Positions 27,792 through 35,666 of a stretch of 64,000 bases of DNA are shown in pieces. The notes under the pieces are model-generated. The model was not told the DNA's origin and did no database searches. It saw only the letters and a program-made list of their open reading frames with translations. Every line of letters begins with the position of its first letter. Position 1 is the first letter of the stretch. The stretch is from Hyphomicrobiaceae bacterium (GTDB lineage: Bacteria; Pseudomonadota; Alphaproteobacteria; Rhizobiales; Aestuariivirgaceae), in assembly GCA_900298995.1 (NCBI GenBank), contig OMIC01000008.1:62001-126000 (forward strand), written 5' to 3'. The translations under genes were made by a program, and so were the position numbers.

Positions 27792-28807
27792 ACAGGGTGG
27801 AGGAGAAGATCAGGCTCTCGCCGCGTGCCGCGCGCAAGCTCATCTTCGCAGCGCTCACCGGCGCGGGAACCGCGTCAGCCAACGCGGTCTATTTCACCGA
27901 AGCCATCCTGGATACCGAACTCTCCGGCCTCGAAGGCCATGGCTTTTATTGGCTCCAGTATTATTGCGAGCATGTGAAAAGCGGTAAGGTCGATGGCAAG
28001 GCCAAGCCAAAGATAAAGAAGCTCTCGCCGGTCGCGTTCCGCGTCGATGCCAACCGCGGCTTTGCGCATCCGGCCATAGAGGCTGGCTTCTTGAAGCTGA
28101 TCCCCGCCGCGAAGAAGAACGGCATCGCCGGCATGGCGGTGCACAACTCCTACAATGCTGCGACGCTGGGGTTCCACACCGGCTACCTCGCGCGGCAGGG
28201 TCTCATCGCCTTCGGCTTCACCAATGCCATGCCGGCCATCGCGCCGGTGGGCGGCAGGAAACCGGTGATCGGCACCAATCCGCTGTCCTTCGCTGTGCCT
28301 GGCAAGCGCAAGGGAACGATCGCCCTCCTCGTTGACCAGTCGTCCTCTGCCGTCACCTGGACGGCGGTGAAGCGCGCGGCCGAGCAGGGCCACCCCATTC
28401 CGCTGGGCTGGGCGCTTGATGCTCAGGGCAAACCCACCACCGATCCTGAGGCCGGGCTTGCGGGCTCCATGGCGCCGTCGGGCGGCTACAAGGGCTTCGG
28501 CCAGGGGCTGATCGTCGAGGTCATGTGCGCCGCCGTGGCCGGCGCGCTGCGCGGGCCGCAAATGGGCTCCTTCATGGAGAATGACGGCAAGCCCATCGGC
28601 TGCGGCCAGTTTTTCATCGCCATCGAGCCGCAGATGTTCTCAGGCGGCGCCTTCGCCGCTCAGGTGGCGGCGCTGGCGAAGTCGATCACCACCCAGAAAG
28701 GCGCGCGGCTTCCCAATGCCCGGCGTGTCGCAAACCAGAAGCGGCTGAGCAAGGAAGGCCTTCCCATCGCGCGGGATCTCTATGAGCGCCTGAAAAGCTT
28801 CGCCTGA
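27788..28807 (+). CDS. Ldh-family (malate/L-lactate/imine reductase type) NAD(P) oxidoreductase
   Basis: A 339-residue member of the Ldh_2 family, distinct from Rossmann dehydrogenases. Seen are SGLEGHGFYWLQ (conserved His), GTNPLSFAVPG and PSGGYKGFGQGL. The family includes malate and ureidoglycolate dehydrogenases and the delta-1-pyrroline/piperideine-2-carboxylate reductases. The usual SNHFG motif appears as SYNAAT here, so one generally conserved His seems absent. ATG 27788 overlaps the ATPase stop. Because demethylase-like genes follow, reduction of a cyclic imine acid is attractive but inferred. Confidence 0.82.
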   Translation: MNRVEEKIRLSPRAARKLIFAALTGAGTASANAVYFTEAILDTELSGLEGHGFYWLQYYCEHVKSGKVDGKAKPKIKKLSPVAFRVDANRGFAHPAIEAGFLKLIPAAKKNGIAGMAVHNSYNAATLGFHTGYLARQGLIAFGFTNAMPAIAPVGGRKPVIGTNPLSFAVPGKRKGTIALLVDQSSSAVTWTAVKRAAEQGHPIPLGWALDAQGKPTTDPEAGLAGSMAPSGGYKGFGQGLIVEVMCAAVAGALRGPQMGSFMENDGKPIGCGQFFIAIEPQMFSGGAFAAQVAALAKSITTQKGARLPNARRVANQKRLSKEGLPIARDLYERLKSFA

Positions 28808-28811
28808 ACCC

Positions 28812-30329
28812 ATGCGCCCCGACCGCCCGAACCGCCGCCGCCGCGCTGCCGACATCGTGCAGATGCCCTGGCGGCAGCTGGTCAATCCGCTGGCGCCGGT
28901 CAGCCTCATTTCCAAGGATCAGGTGGAAGCCATCCATGAAGCGGCGCTGAAGCTGCTCGAGGATGTGGGTGTGCGTTGTGCGCTGCCGGAGGCGCGCGAT
29001 ATCTTCAGGCGCGCGGGAGCCCAGGTTGACGAAGCCGATCAGCGGGTGCGGCTTGGCCGTGACATCGTCGAGGCGGGGCTCCTCACCGTACCCGCCGGAC
29101 TGACCCTCACCCCGCGCAACCCGGCCCATGCGGTCAGGATGGGTGGCGGGCATCTCGCCACGGCCGCGGTGCTTGGGCCTCCCAACTGCACCGACCTCGG
29201 CCGCGGCCGCCGCAGCGGCACGCTGGCCGATCTTTCGGAACTCCTGAAGCTCACGCAATATTTCAACATCGTCCAGATGAACGGCTGGCCGGTCGAGCCG
29301 CTCGACATCGAGGTCCGCTTCCGTCACCTCGATGCCGCCTATGCCATGCTGACACTGACCGACAAGGTGCCTTACGTCTTCTGCCAGAGCCGCCAGCGTA
29401 TCGCCGACGTGCTCACTCTCTGCGCCATGGCGCGCGGCGAGACCCTGGAGGAGTTTTCGCGGAGGCCCGGCGTCTTCTCCATCATCAACACCAACACGCC
29501 CCTGCAATATGATGTGCCGATGACGGTGGGCGTGATCGACATGGCGCGCTACGGACAGCCCGTGCTGCTCACGCCCTTCGTCATGGCAGGGGCGTCCACG
29601 CCCGCCACCATCGCCTCCGCCATGGCGCTCAATTCGGCCGAGGTGTTGTTTGGCATGAGCCTCGCCCAGCTCGTCCGGCCCGGCGCCCCGGTGCTCTATG
29701 GCTGTGCGGCCATGAGCATCGACATGAAGACGGGCGCGCCCGCCTATGGCCTTGCCGACATGCAGCGCTGCACGCTCATTGGCGGCCAGATGGCGCGGCG
29801 CTACAACATGCCCATGCGGTCGTCCAACTTCAGCTCCTCCAACATCCCGGATTTTGCCAGCGGCTATGAATCCGCCAGTGCCTGCCATGCCGCGCTCGGC
29901 GCCGGCGCCCATCTGCTCATGCATGCGGCAGGCTGGGTCGAGGGCGGCTTGTGCACCTCCTACGAGAAATTCGTGCTGGATTGCGAGATCGTCCAGAGCC
30001 TCGCGCAGATGCTGGAACCCGTGAGCATCGACAGCGACACGCTGGCGCTGGACGAAATCGCCCAGGTCGGCCCCGGTGGTCATTTCTTCGGCACGCCCCG
30101 CACCATTGCCACCTTCGAAACCGCCTTCTACCGGCCGCTGGTGTCCACCACGCAGAACTATGGCGCCTGGGCGGAGGCCGGCGGCAGGACTGCCGCCGAA
30201 CGCGCCACGCCGGTCTGGCAGGAGGCGCTCGCCCAATATGTTGAACCGCCCATCGACCCCGCCATCCGCGAGGCGCTGCAGGCCTTCGTGGCGCGGCGCA
30301 AGGAGCAGGGCGGCGCCCCCATCGATTGA
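28812..30329 (+). CDS. Trimethylamine methyltransferase (MttB)-family protein, non-pyrrolysine
   Basis: A 505-residue member of the MttB superfamily, seen in patterns such as IHEAALKLLEDVGVRC, LAQLVRPGAPVLYG, MPMRSSNFSSSNIPDF and GPGGHFFGTPRTI. True trimethylamine methyltransferases read an in-frame UAG as pyrrolysine; this gene has none, so it belongs with glycine-betaine-type (MtgB-like) methyltransferases. Such enzymes move a methyl group from a quaternary amine to a corrinoid protein. No corrinoid protein gene is visible in the window, so the partner must be elsewhere or the role differs. It is preceded by the Ldh gene (4 bases) and followed by the flavoprotein (10 bases). Confidence 0.85.
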   Translation: MRPDRPNRRRRAADIVQMPWRQLVNPLAPVSLISKDQVEAIHEAALKLLEDVGVRCALPEARDIFRRAGAQVDEADQRVRLGRDIVEAGLLTVPAGLTLTPRNPAHAVRMGGGHLATAAVLGPPNCTDLGRGRRSGTLADLSELLKLTQYFNIVQMNGWPVEPLDIEVRFRHLDAAYAMLTLTDKVPYVFCQSRQRIADVLTLCAMARGETLEEFSRRPGVFSIINTNTPLQYDVPMTVGVIDMARYGQPVLLTPFVMAGASTPATIASAMALNSAEVLFGMSLAQLVRPGAPVLYGCAAMSIDMKTGAPAYGLADMQRCTLIGGQMARRYNMPMRSSNFSSSNIPDFASGYESASACHAALGAGAHLLMHAAGWVEGGLCTSYEKFVLDCEIVQSLAQMLEPVSIDSDTLALDEIAQVGPGGHFFGTPRTIATFETAFYRPLVSTTQNYGAWAEAGGRTAAERATPVWQEALAQYVEPPIDPAIREALQAFVARRKEQGGAPID

Positions 30330-30339
30330 GGATCAGCCC

Positions 30340-32307
30340 ATGTCAGACCAGTTCCCCGCTTTGTTCAAGCCGCTGCAGCTCCGCCACAAGACGCTGCGCA
30401 ACCGCATCGTCTTCGGCTCCCACACCGCCAACATGTCGGAAGGCGGGCTGCCCGGCCCGCGCCATCAGGGTTATTACGAGGAGCGTGCCCGCGGCGGCGC
30501 CGCCATGATCGTGGTGGAGCCGGTGCCGGTCCACCGCACGGCGGTGCTGACGCGCGGCAATTTCCTGCATTCGACCGACGAGATCATCCCGCATTTCCGC
30601 AAGATCACCGATGCCGTTCATGCCCACGGCGCGGTCATCTGCCACCAGCTCTATCATGTCGGCCAGCATGGCGACTTCGACAATTCCTACGAGCCCAACT
30701 GGTCGCCCTCGGGGCTTCCGTCCTTCCATGATTCCGACGGCAGCCACGCCATGACCGAAGCCGAGATCGAGGAGATCATCGAGAGCTTCGTCCAGGCGGC
30801 GCGCCGCGCGAAGGAGTCGGGCTTCGACGGCATCGAGCTGTTCGCCGCCTACAACGCCATCATCGATCAGTTCTGGCTTCCCTTCAACAACCGTCGCGAC
30901 GACCGCTGGGGCGGCAGCTTCGAGAATCGCATGCGCTTCTCGCGCACCATCATGGAGCGCATCCGCAAGATGGCGGGCGAGGATTTCATCATCGGCCTTG
31001 CCGTCAACATGGACCCGACGAGCCCGGTCTCGCAGACCATCGCGCAGCTGCAGGAGATCATCGCCTGGCATGATGAGCGCCAGCTCATGGACTATGTCAC
31101 CTGCGGCACGGGAAGCTATTTCAATTCCACCGGCATCATTCCCAATGTCTTCTATGCCGACAAGCTGGGTGCCCCTCATGCCGAGGCGCTGAAGCAAGTG
31201 GTGAAGCATGCCCGCGTGCAATGCGAGGCGCATGTGCGCACGCCCGAGAACGCCGACTATGTGGTGGCCTCGGGCCAGGCCGACATGGTGTCCATCGTGC
31301 GCGGCCAGATCGCCGATCCGCATCTCGCCAACAAGGCGAAGGAGGGGAGACCGGAGGACATCCGCCCCTGCCTCTCCTGCAACCAGATGTGCTGGGGCCG
31401 CCGCTACCGCGACTACTGGATTTCCTGCCTCATCAACCCCAGCGCGGGCCGTGAGTTCGAATGGGGCGGCGACCGCTTCACGCCTGCCGCCAGGCCACGG
31501 CACGTTCTGGTGGTCGGTGGCGGCGTGGCCGGTCTGGAAGCCGCTCGCGTCGCGGCCGAGCGCGGCCACCGCGTGACGCTGGCCGAGGCCTCGGACAGGC
31601 TGGGCGGCCAGTTCCGCCTCGCCGGCCTCACGCCGCGCCGCCACCAGATCATTGATTTCCTCGACTGGTATGAGCGCCAGCTGGAGAAGCTTCAGGTCAA
31701 GGTCATGCTCAACACGCCTCTCGATGCCGACGAGGTCAGGGCCATGGGCGCGGATGAGGTGATCGTCGCCACCGGCTCCATGCCCGATGGCAAGGGCTTC
31801 CAGCGCGCCATGCCCGAGCATGACGCGCTGCCGGGCGTGGAGCGCGGCAACGTCGCGAACGCCGAGGACGTGATGGCGCGCATCGCCAGGCCCGGCAAGC
31901 GGGTGATCGTGCTCGATGAGACCGCCAACTGGAAGGGCGGCGGCACGGCGCTGACGCTGGCCGAGGCCGGCCATGAGGTCACGCTGGTGACGGGCGCGCC
32001 CGCCGTCATGGTCGAGATGGCGCGCACCAATGTCGACATCCAGCTGCGTGCCCGTCTGCGCGAGCTTGGCGTGCGCATGCTCACCGAGACGATGCTGCGC
32101 GAATGGCACGGCGACGGCGCCACGGTTCAGCCCTTCGGTGGCAGGCCGGAGCGCATCGCCGCCGACACGCTGGTCATCGCCGCCACCAATGTCTCCGAGC
32201 GCGCGCTGGGCGATGAGCTTGCCGCGCCGATGATCGGCGATGCGGTTGCGGCGCGCAACGCCGCCATGGCAATCTATGAGGGCCGCAAGCTGGCCCGCGC
32301 CCTGTGA
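30340..32307 (+). CDS. FMN/FAD/4Fe-4S oxidoreductase, trimethylamine dehydrogenase/StcD-like demethylase
   Basis: A 655-residue old-yellow-enzyme type flavoprotein. An FMN-binding TIM barrel (residues 1-about 340) is followed by the 4Fe-4S cluster C344-X2-C347-X3-C351-X11-C363. An FAD/NAD-type domain starts at VLVVGGGVAGLEAARVA. This architecture is shared by trimethylamine and dimethylamine dehydrogenases, N-methylproline/stachydrine demethylases and 2,4-dienoyl-CoA reductase. The neighbouring MttB homologue favours oxidative N-demethylation. The start ATG 30340 gives the normal N-terminus (FPALFKPLQLRHKTLRNRI). The stop is 13 bases before the mutarotase gene. Confidence 0.85.
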   Translation: MSDQFPALFKPLQLRHKTLRNRIVFGSHTANMSEGGLPGPRHQGYYEERARGGAAMIVVEPVPVHRTAVLTRGNFLHSTDEIIPHFRKITDAVHAHGAVICHQLYHVGQHGDFDNSYEPNWSPSGLPSFHDSDGSHAMTEAEIEEIIESFVQAARRAKESGFDGIELFAAYNAIIDQFWLPFNNRRDDRWGGSFENRMRFSRTIMERIRKMAGEDFIIGLAVNMDPTSPVSQTIAQLQEIIAWHDERQLMDYVTCGTGSYFNSTGIIPNVFYADKLGAPHAEALKQVVKHARVQCEAHVRTPENADYVVASGQADMVSIVRGQIADPHLANKAKEGRPEDIRPCLSCNQMCWGRRYRDYWISCLINPSAGREFEWGGDRFTPAARPRHVLVVGGGVAGLEAARVAAERGHRVTLAEASDRLGGQFRLAGLTPRRHQIIDFLDWYERQLEKLQVKVMLNTPLDADEVRAMGADEVIVATGSMPDGKGFQRAMPEHDALPGVERGNVANAEDVMARIARPGKRVIVLDETANWKGGGTALTLAEAGHEVTLVTGAPAVMVEMARTNVDIQLRARLRELGVRMLTETMLREWHGDGATVQPFGGRPERIAADTLVIAATNVSERALGDELAAPMIGDAVAARNAAMAIYEGRKLARAL

Positions 32308-32320
32308 AGGAGTAACGCCG

Positions 32321-32773
32321 ATGCTGAAGAACATTCCTGCCGTGCTGAGCCCCGATCTCCTCTGGTGCCTCGCCTCCATGGGCCATGCCGAACGCCTGGT
32401 GCTGGTCGACCGCAATTTCCCGGCCCATGAGGTTGCGCGCCACACCTCCACGGGCCGCCTGATCGAGCTTCCCGGCCTCGATATTCCGCAGGCGGCACGC
32501 GCCATCCTGTCGGTCATGCCGCTCGATGATTTCATCCCCAGCCCGGTGAGCCGCATGCAGGTGGTGGGCGAACCGGAAAAGCTGCTGCCGATGCAGGCCG
32601 AGGTTCACGCCATCGCGCGCGAGAGCGCGGACCGCGACGTGGGCATGGAGGCGCTCGAACGCTTCGCCTTCTACGAGGCGGCGAAGAAGGGCTTCTGCGT
32701 GGTGCGCACCTCCGAGTTCCGCCCCTACGGCTGCTTCCTGTTCACCATGGGGGTGATCTTCGACCGGCGCTAG
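32321..32773 (+). CDS. RbsD/FucU-family mutarotase
   Basis: A 150-residue protein with the FucU pattern: LSPDLLWCLASMGHAERLVL, DRNFPAHEVA, the middle PLDDFIPSPV, and the C-terminal RFAFYEAAKKGFCVV with PYGCFLF. FucU interconverts the anomers of L-fucose, and RbsD the ring forms of ribose; the active-site His and Tyr regions are present. ATG 32321 has GAAGGAG upstream. It is the last gene of the 21789 operon and precedes a strong terminator. A sugar mutarotase next to demethylases is odd; it may serve the sugar kinase locus across the terminator, or act on a cyclic hemiaminal or sugar amine. Confidence 0.85.
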   Translation: MLKNIPAVLSPDLLWCLASMGHAERLVLVDRNFPAHEVARHTSTGRLIELPGLDIPQAARAILSVMPLDDFIPSPVSRMQVVGEPEKLLPMQAEVHAIARESADRDVGMEALERFAFYEAAKKGFCVVRTSEFRPYGCFLFTMGVIFDRR

Positions 32774-32822
32774 GCTCGCGCCGTCCTGCGAGCGCTAGCT
32801 GGCATCGCCCATCCCGTTCATC

Positions 32823-32853
32823 ACCCCCGGGCGCCGACCCGGGGGTCTTCTTC
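32823..32853. terminator. Rho-independent-type terminator between convergent genes
   Basis: A perfect 9-base stem, ACCCCCGGG / CCCGGGGGT, with a six-base loop (CGCCGA) is followed on the plus strand by CTTCTTC. It lies 50 bases after the FucU-like stop and just before the end of the PfkB kinase gene on the other strand, so it could serve both directions. It is the clearest terminator between converging genes in the window. Confidence 0.75.
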
Positions 32854-32859
32854 AGCCTG

Positions 32860-33768
32860 TCACGTCTGCCGGAGCCCCATCGCCCGCTCGACCGCCGCGC
32901 GGTCGAGCCGCGGTTGGTCGGCCTCGGGCGTTGACACGAACAGCCCCGCCGCCGTGCTGGCAAACCGGCAGGCCGCTTCGAGTGGCTCGCCACTGGCCAG
33001 CCGGGCGGCCAGCGCGCCGCAGAAGCAGTCGCCCGCGCCATGCGAGGACAGCAGCCTGACCGGCAGGGCGGGAAGATCGAAGCGGCGGCCGTCGCGCGTC
33101 ATCGCCATCAGGCCGTCACCCCCCAGCGTCAGCACCACGTCGCGCACCGGGCTTGCCAGCGCGGCGCGCGCGTCTTCGGGCGTTGCCGTGTCCGAGAGCA
33201 TGGCGGCCTCGAGCCGGTTCACCACCAGAATGTCGACAAGCTCCATGAGCGCGTGGGCAAGCGGCCGGGCGGGCGCGGCGTTGAGGATGACGCGCGCGCC
33301 GTGGGCTTTGGCGGCGCGGGCGGCGGCAAGGTTCACCGCGTCGGGCACCTCGTTCTGCAGCAGCAGCACCTTCGCCGCCCACAGGCCGCGCCAGCGCTGC
33401 GCGAGGCCGTCGGTCCGGATGGTCAGATTGGCGCCCGAGACGACGACCGCGCCATATTCGCCCGCCGCCTCGGTGATGGCGACGCTCATGCCGCTGCCCG
33501 CCGCCGGGTCGGTGTCGAGATGGGAGATGTCCACGCCCGCCGCCTCGAGGTTGGCGCGCAGCCGGGCGCCGAAGTCGTCCGCGCCCGTCTGGCCGCCCAT
33601 GGCAGTGCTGGCGCCGAAGCGGGCGGCGGCCACCGCCTGGTTGCCGCCCTTGCCGCCGCACTTCATGTGCCAGGCCTTGCCCATCAGCGTCTCGTCGCGG
33701 GCGGGAAGCCGGGGGGCCGCCACCATGATGTCGAGGTGCAGGCTGCCTGCGACTGCAACGTCCATCAT
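32860..33768 (-). CDS. PfkB-family carbohydrate kinase (ribokinase-like)
   Basis: A 302-residue ATP-dependent sugar kinase. The substrate loop GGKGGNQAVAAARFG is at about residues 38-52. The anion-hole/catalytic-base motif SHGAGDCFCGAL near residue 250 supplies the general-base Asp. Ribokinase, fructokinase and nucleoside kinases share this pattern. The start is an ATG pair at 33768, overlapping the stop of the sugar isomerase gene (ATGA). With the isomerase it would convert and phosphorylate an imported sugar. Specificity cannot be fixed from the motifs. Confidence 0.9.
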   Translation of the reverse strand: MMDVAVAGSLHLDIMVAAPRLPARDETLMGKAWHMKCGGKGGNQAVAAARFGASTAMGGQTGADDFGARLRANLEAAGVDISHLDTDPAAGSGMSVAITEAAGEYGAVVVSGANLTIRTDGLAQRWRGLWAAKVLLLQNEVPDAVNLAAARAAKAHGARVILNAAPARPLAHALMELVDILVVNRLEAAMLSDTATPEDARAALASPVRDVVLTLGGDGLMAMTRDGRRFDLPALPVRLLSSHGAGDCFCGALAARLASGEPLEAACRFASTAAGLFVSTPEADQPRLDRAAVERAMGLRQT

Positions 33769-34763
33769 GGGCTGCCGTAGAGTGCGGCCTGCACAATCCG
33801 TTGACTGCGGACAGCATCCTGATTGGCTACGGCGGCTTCCATTTTGGCATCATTCAGCAACCGTTCGAGCACCTTGCACAGGCCTTCCACGGCGTTGATG
33901 TTGGCGCTGCATTCGGCAACCGGGTCGAGGCCCGTGGCGTCGGGGAAGGTGTCGAAGTAGATGGCGTTGGAATATCCAATCTTTTCAAGTGTATAGAGAA
34001 GTTCGAGGGTCTGGATCGGGTGCACGCTGCCGGCCACCAGTCCGTCGTCGCGCTTGCCGTAGCCATCGTTGAGGTGGACGCCCAGGAGGCGGCTGCGGCG
34101 GTTGATCAGGGACGCAGAAAATGCAGGCATTTCATCGGCATAGAGTACATGCGCGAAGTCGAGCGTGACGCCCAGGTTGGGCGCGTCCACGTCAGCCGTC
34201 ATCAGCAGCGTGGTCGCCACGTCGGGGAGCAGGCTGAAGGCGCGCGGTTCATTGGGTTTGTATTCGATTGAGATGTCGATGTCCGGGTTGTGGGCGGTGA
34301 TGGTCCTCAATGCCGCGACGGTGTCGTCCCAGAGGCGCAAGTAATTGGCCTGAAAGGAATAATCGAAGCCGTCCTGGCCCAGCCACAGGGTCATCAGATT
34401 GCCGCCCGCCTCGGCCAGGGCATCGATGCCGCGCAAGGTCAGGTCGAGGGCTTTCTGCCGCATCGCCGCGTCGGGGTGGGTGAGGGCGCCCTTCTTGAAG
34501 CCGGGGTCGGAGTAATAGCGCATGGCGAAGCCGTTGAGGCTGATGCCAAGTGACTGAAGTTTATTGCGAATCTCTTTCGGCGTGGTGCCGTCCAGATGGT
34601 CCGGGAAGTTGAAGTCGACGGCCGACAGGCCGGGCACCGTCGCCGCCCGTTCGATGAGGTCGAGCGCCGTGATCCGGTTCCTGCCGGGAAAGGCTGTCGC
34701 CGCGTCGGCCTTGAAGCCATTGAGCCGTGTTGCATAGGCAAAACGCGTGCCGTGTGCGGTCAA
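33765..34763 (-). CDS. Sugar phosphate isomerase/epimerase-family TIM-barrel protein
   Basis: A 332-residue AP-endonuclease-2-like TIM barrel of the xylose-isomerase/epimerase group. The metal-binding pattern is seen in ISIEYKPNEP (Glu), VTLDFAHVLYA (Asp, His), GVHLNDGYGKRDD (His, Asp) and the C-terminal Asp in YFDTFPDATG. The start is inferred as TTG 34763 because GAGGAGG lies six bases upstream and no ATG or GTG fits. It is followed by the PfkB kinase through an ATGA overlap. L-rhamnose isomerase and related ketose epimerases look similar; the sugar is unknown. Confidence 0.83.
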   Translation of the reverse strand: MTAHGTRFAYATRLNGFKADAATAFPGRNRITALDLIERAATVPGLSAVDFNFPDHLDGTTPKEIRNKLQSLGISLNGFAMRYYSDPGFKKGALTHPDAAMRQKALDLTLRGIDALAEAGGNLMTLWLGQDGFDYSFQANYLRLWDDTVAALRTITAHNPDIDISIEYKPNEPRAFSLLPDVATTLLMTADVDAPNLGVTLDFAHVLYADEMPAFSASLINRRSRLLGVHLNDGYGKRDDGLVAGSVHPIQTLELLYTLEKIGYSNAIYFDTFPDATGLDPVAECSANINAVEGLCKVLERLLNDAKMEAAVANQDAVRSQRIVQAALYGSP

Positions 34764-34808
34764 GCCGTGCCTCCTCGCTTGCGGTGTGTCTGCCGTTCCG
34801 TTACCAAG

Positions 34809-34832
34809 TCTCAGGGAAAAATCCACCTGAGA
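34809..34832. promoter_or_regulatory. Inverted repeat in the divergent isomerase/BtpA gap
   Basis: TCTCAGG and CCTGAGA form 7-base inverted arms separated by 10 bases. They lie in the 87-base gap between the leftward isomerase (start 34763) and the rightward BtpA gene (start 34851). Arm centres are 17 bases apart, suiting a dimeric repressor, but the element could equally be a transcribed leader hairpin. No regulator gene is adjacent. Confidence 0.35.
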
Positions 34833-34850
34833 AATCAAAGGGAGACGGGT

Positions 34851-35663
34851 ATGGCGGGCAAGTTCGGTGCAATCTTCAGGACGCGCAAGCCGGTGATCGC
34901 CATGGTGCACCTTGGTGCACTTCCGGGCGCGCCACTCTATGACGCTGCTGCGGGGCTTGAGGGCCTCGTGCAGGGCGTGCGCAAGGATCTCAAGGCCTTA
35001 CAGGACGCGGGCGTCGATGCCGTGATGTTCGGCAACGAGAATGACAGGCCCTATGAGTTCAAGGTTGATACCGCATCAACCGCAACCATGGCCTGCATCA
35101 TCGGACAGGTGCGCAACGAGATCCGGATTCCCTTTGGTGTCAACGTGTTGTGGGATCCGATGGCAACCGTCGCGGTCGCTGCGGCAACTGGTGCGGCCTT
35201 TGCCCGCGAGATCTTCACCGGCGCCTATGCCTCCGACATGGGCATGTGGGTTCCCGATGCCGGCGCAGCCATGCGCTACCGCGACCGGCTGGGCCGCAAG
35301 GATCTCGCCCTCATGTACAATATCTCGGCGGAATTTGCCCATTCGCTGGATCAGCGCAGCCTTGCCGACCGTGCGCGCAGTGCAGTCTTCTCGTCGATCC
35401 CAGATGCCATTCTCGTGTCGGGCGTCATCACTGGCGAAGCTGCCGCGCTGTCCGATCTTGAAGCGGTCAAGCGCGTCGTCCCGGATGTGCCGGTGCTTGC
35501 AAATACCGGCGTCAAGCATGACACGGTTGCCGATGTGCTCCGGATTTCAGATGGTTGCGTGGTGGGGTCTTCGCTGAAGGTGGATGGCCACACATGGAAT
35601 GCCGTTGATCCGGCGCGCGCCAGGGACTTCATGGACAAGGCCCGCAAGGCCCGGGGAGACTGA
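34851..35663 (+). CDS. BtpA/SgcQ-family TIM-barrel protein
   Basis: A 270-residue member of the BtpA family, seen in VIAMVHLGALPGAPLYD, DAVMFGNENDRPY, GVNVLWDP and VLANTGVKHDTVADVL. BtpA was named for a photosystem I biogenesis role in cyanobacteria. In E. coli the homologue SgcQ lies in the sgc sugar operon, so a sugar-phosphate role is more likely here. ATG 34851 follows AAAGGGAG. The M42 hydrolase gene begins 3 bases after its stop and the FGGY kinase follows, so the three form one unit. Its chemical reaction is not known. Confidence 0.85.
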   Translation: MAGKFGAIFRTRKPVIAMVHLGALPGAPLYDAAAGLEGLVQGVRKDLKALQDAGVDAVMFGNENDRPYEFKVDTASTATMACIIGQVRNEIRIPFGVNVLWDPMATVAVAAATGAAFAREIFTGAYASDMGMWVPDAGAAMRYRDRLGRKDLALMYNISAEFAHSLDQRSLADRARSAVFSSIPDAILVSGVITGEAAALSDLEAVKRVVPDVPVLANTGVKHDTVADVLRISDGCVVGSSLKVDGHTWNAVDPARARDFMDKARKARGD

Positions 35664-35666
35664 GTC

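Noticed and set aside
28812-30329. Possible pyrrolysine (in-frame TAG) in the MttB-family gene
   Set aside because: The frame is continuous without any internal TAG, so it is a non-pyrrolysine homologue.
30343-32556. A 737-codon open frame on the minus strand
   Set aside because: It lies antisense to the TMADH-like gene, which has full family motifs. The frame has a His/Arg/Asp-rich composition typical of antisense frames in G+C-rich DNA and no recognisable domain.
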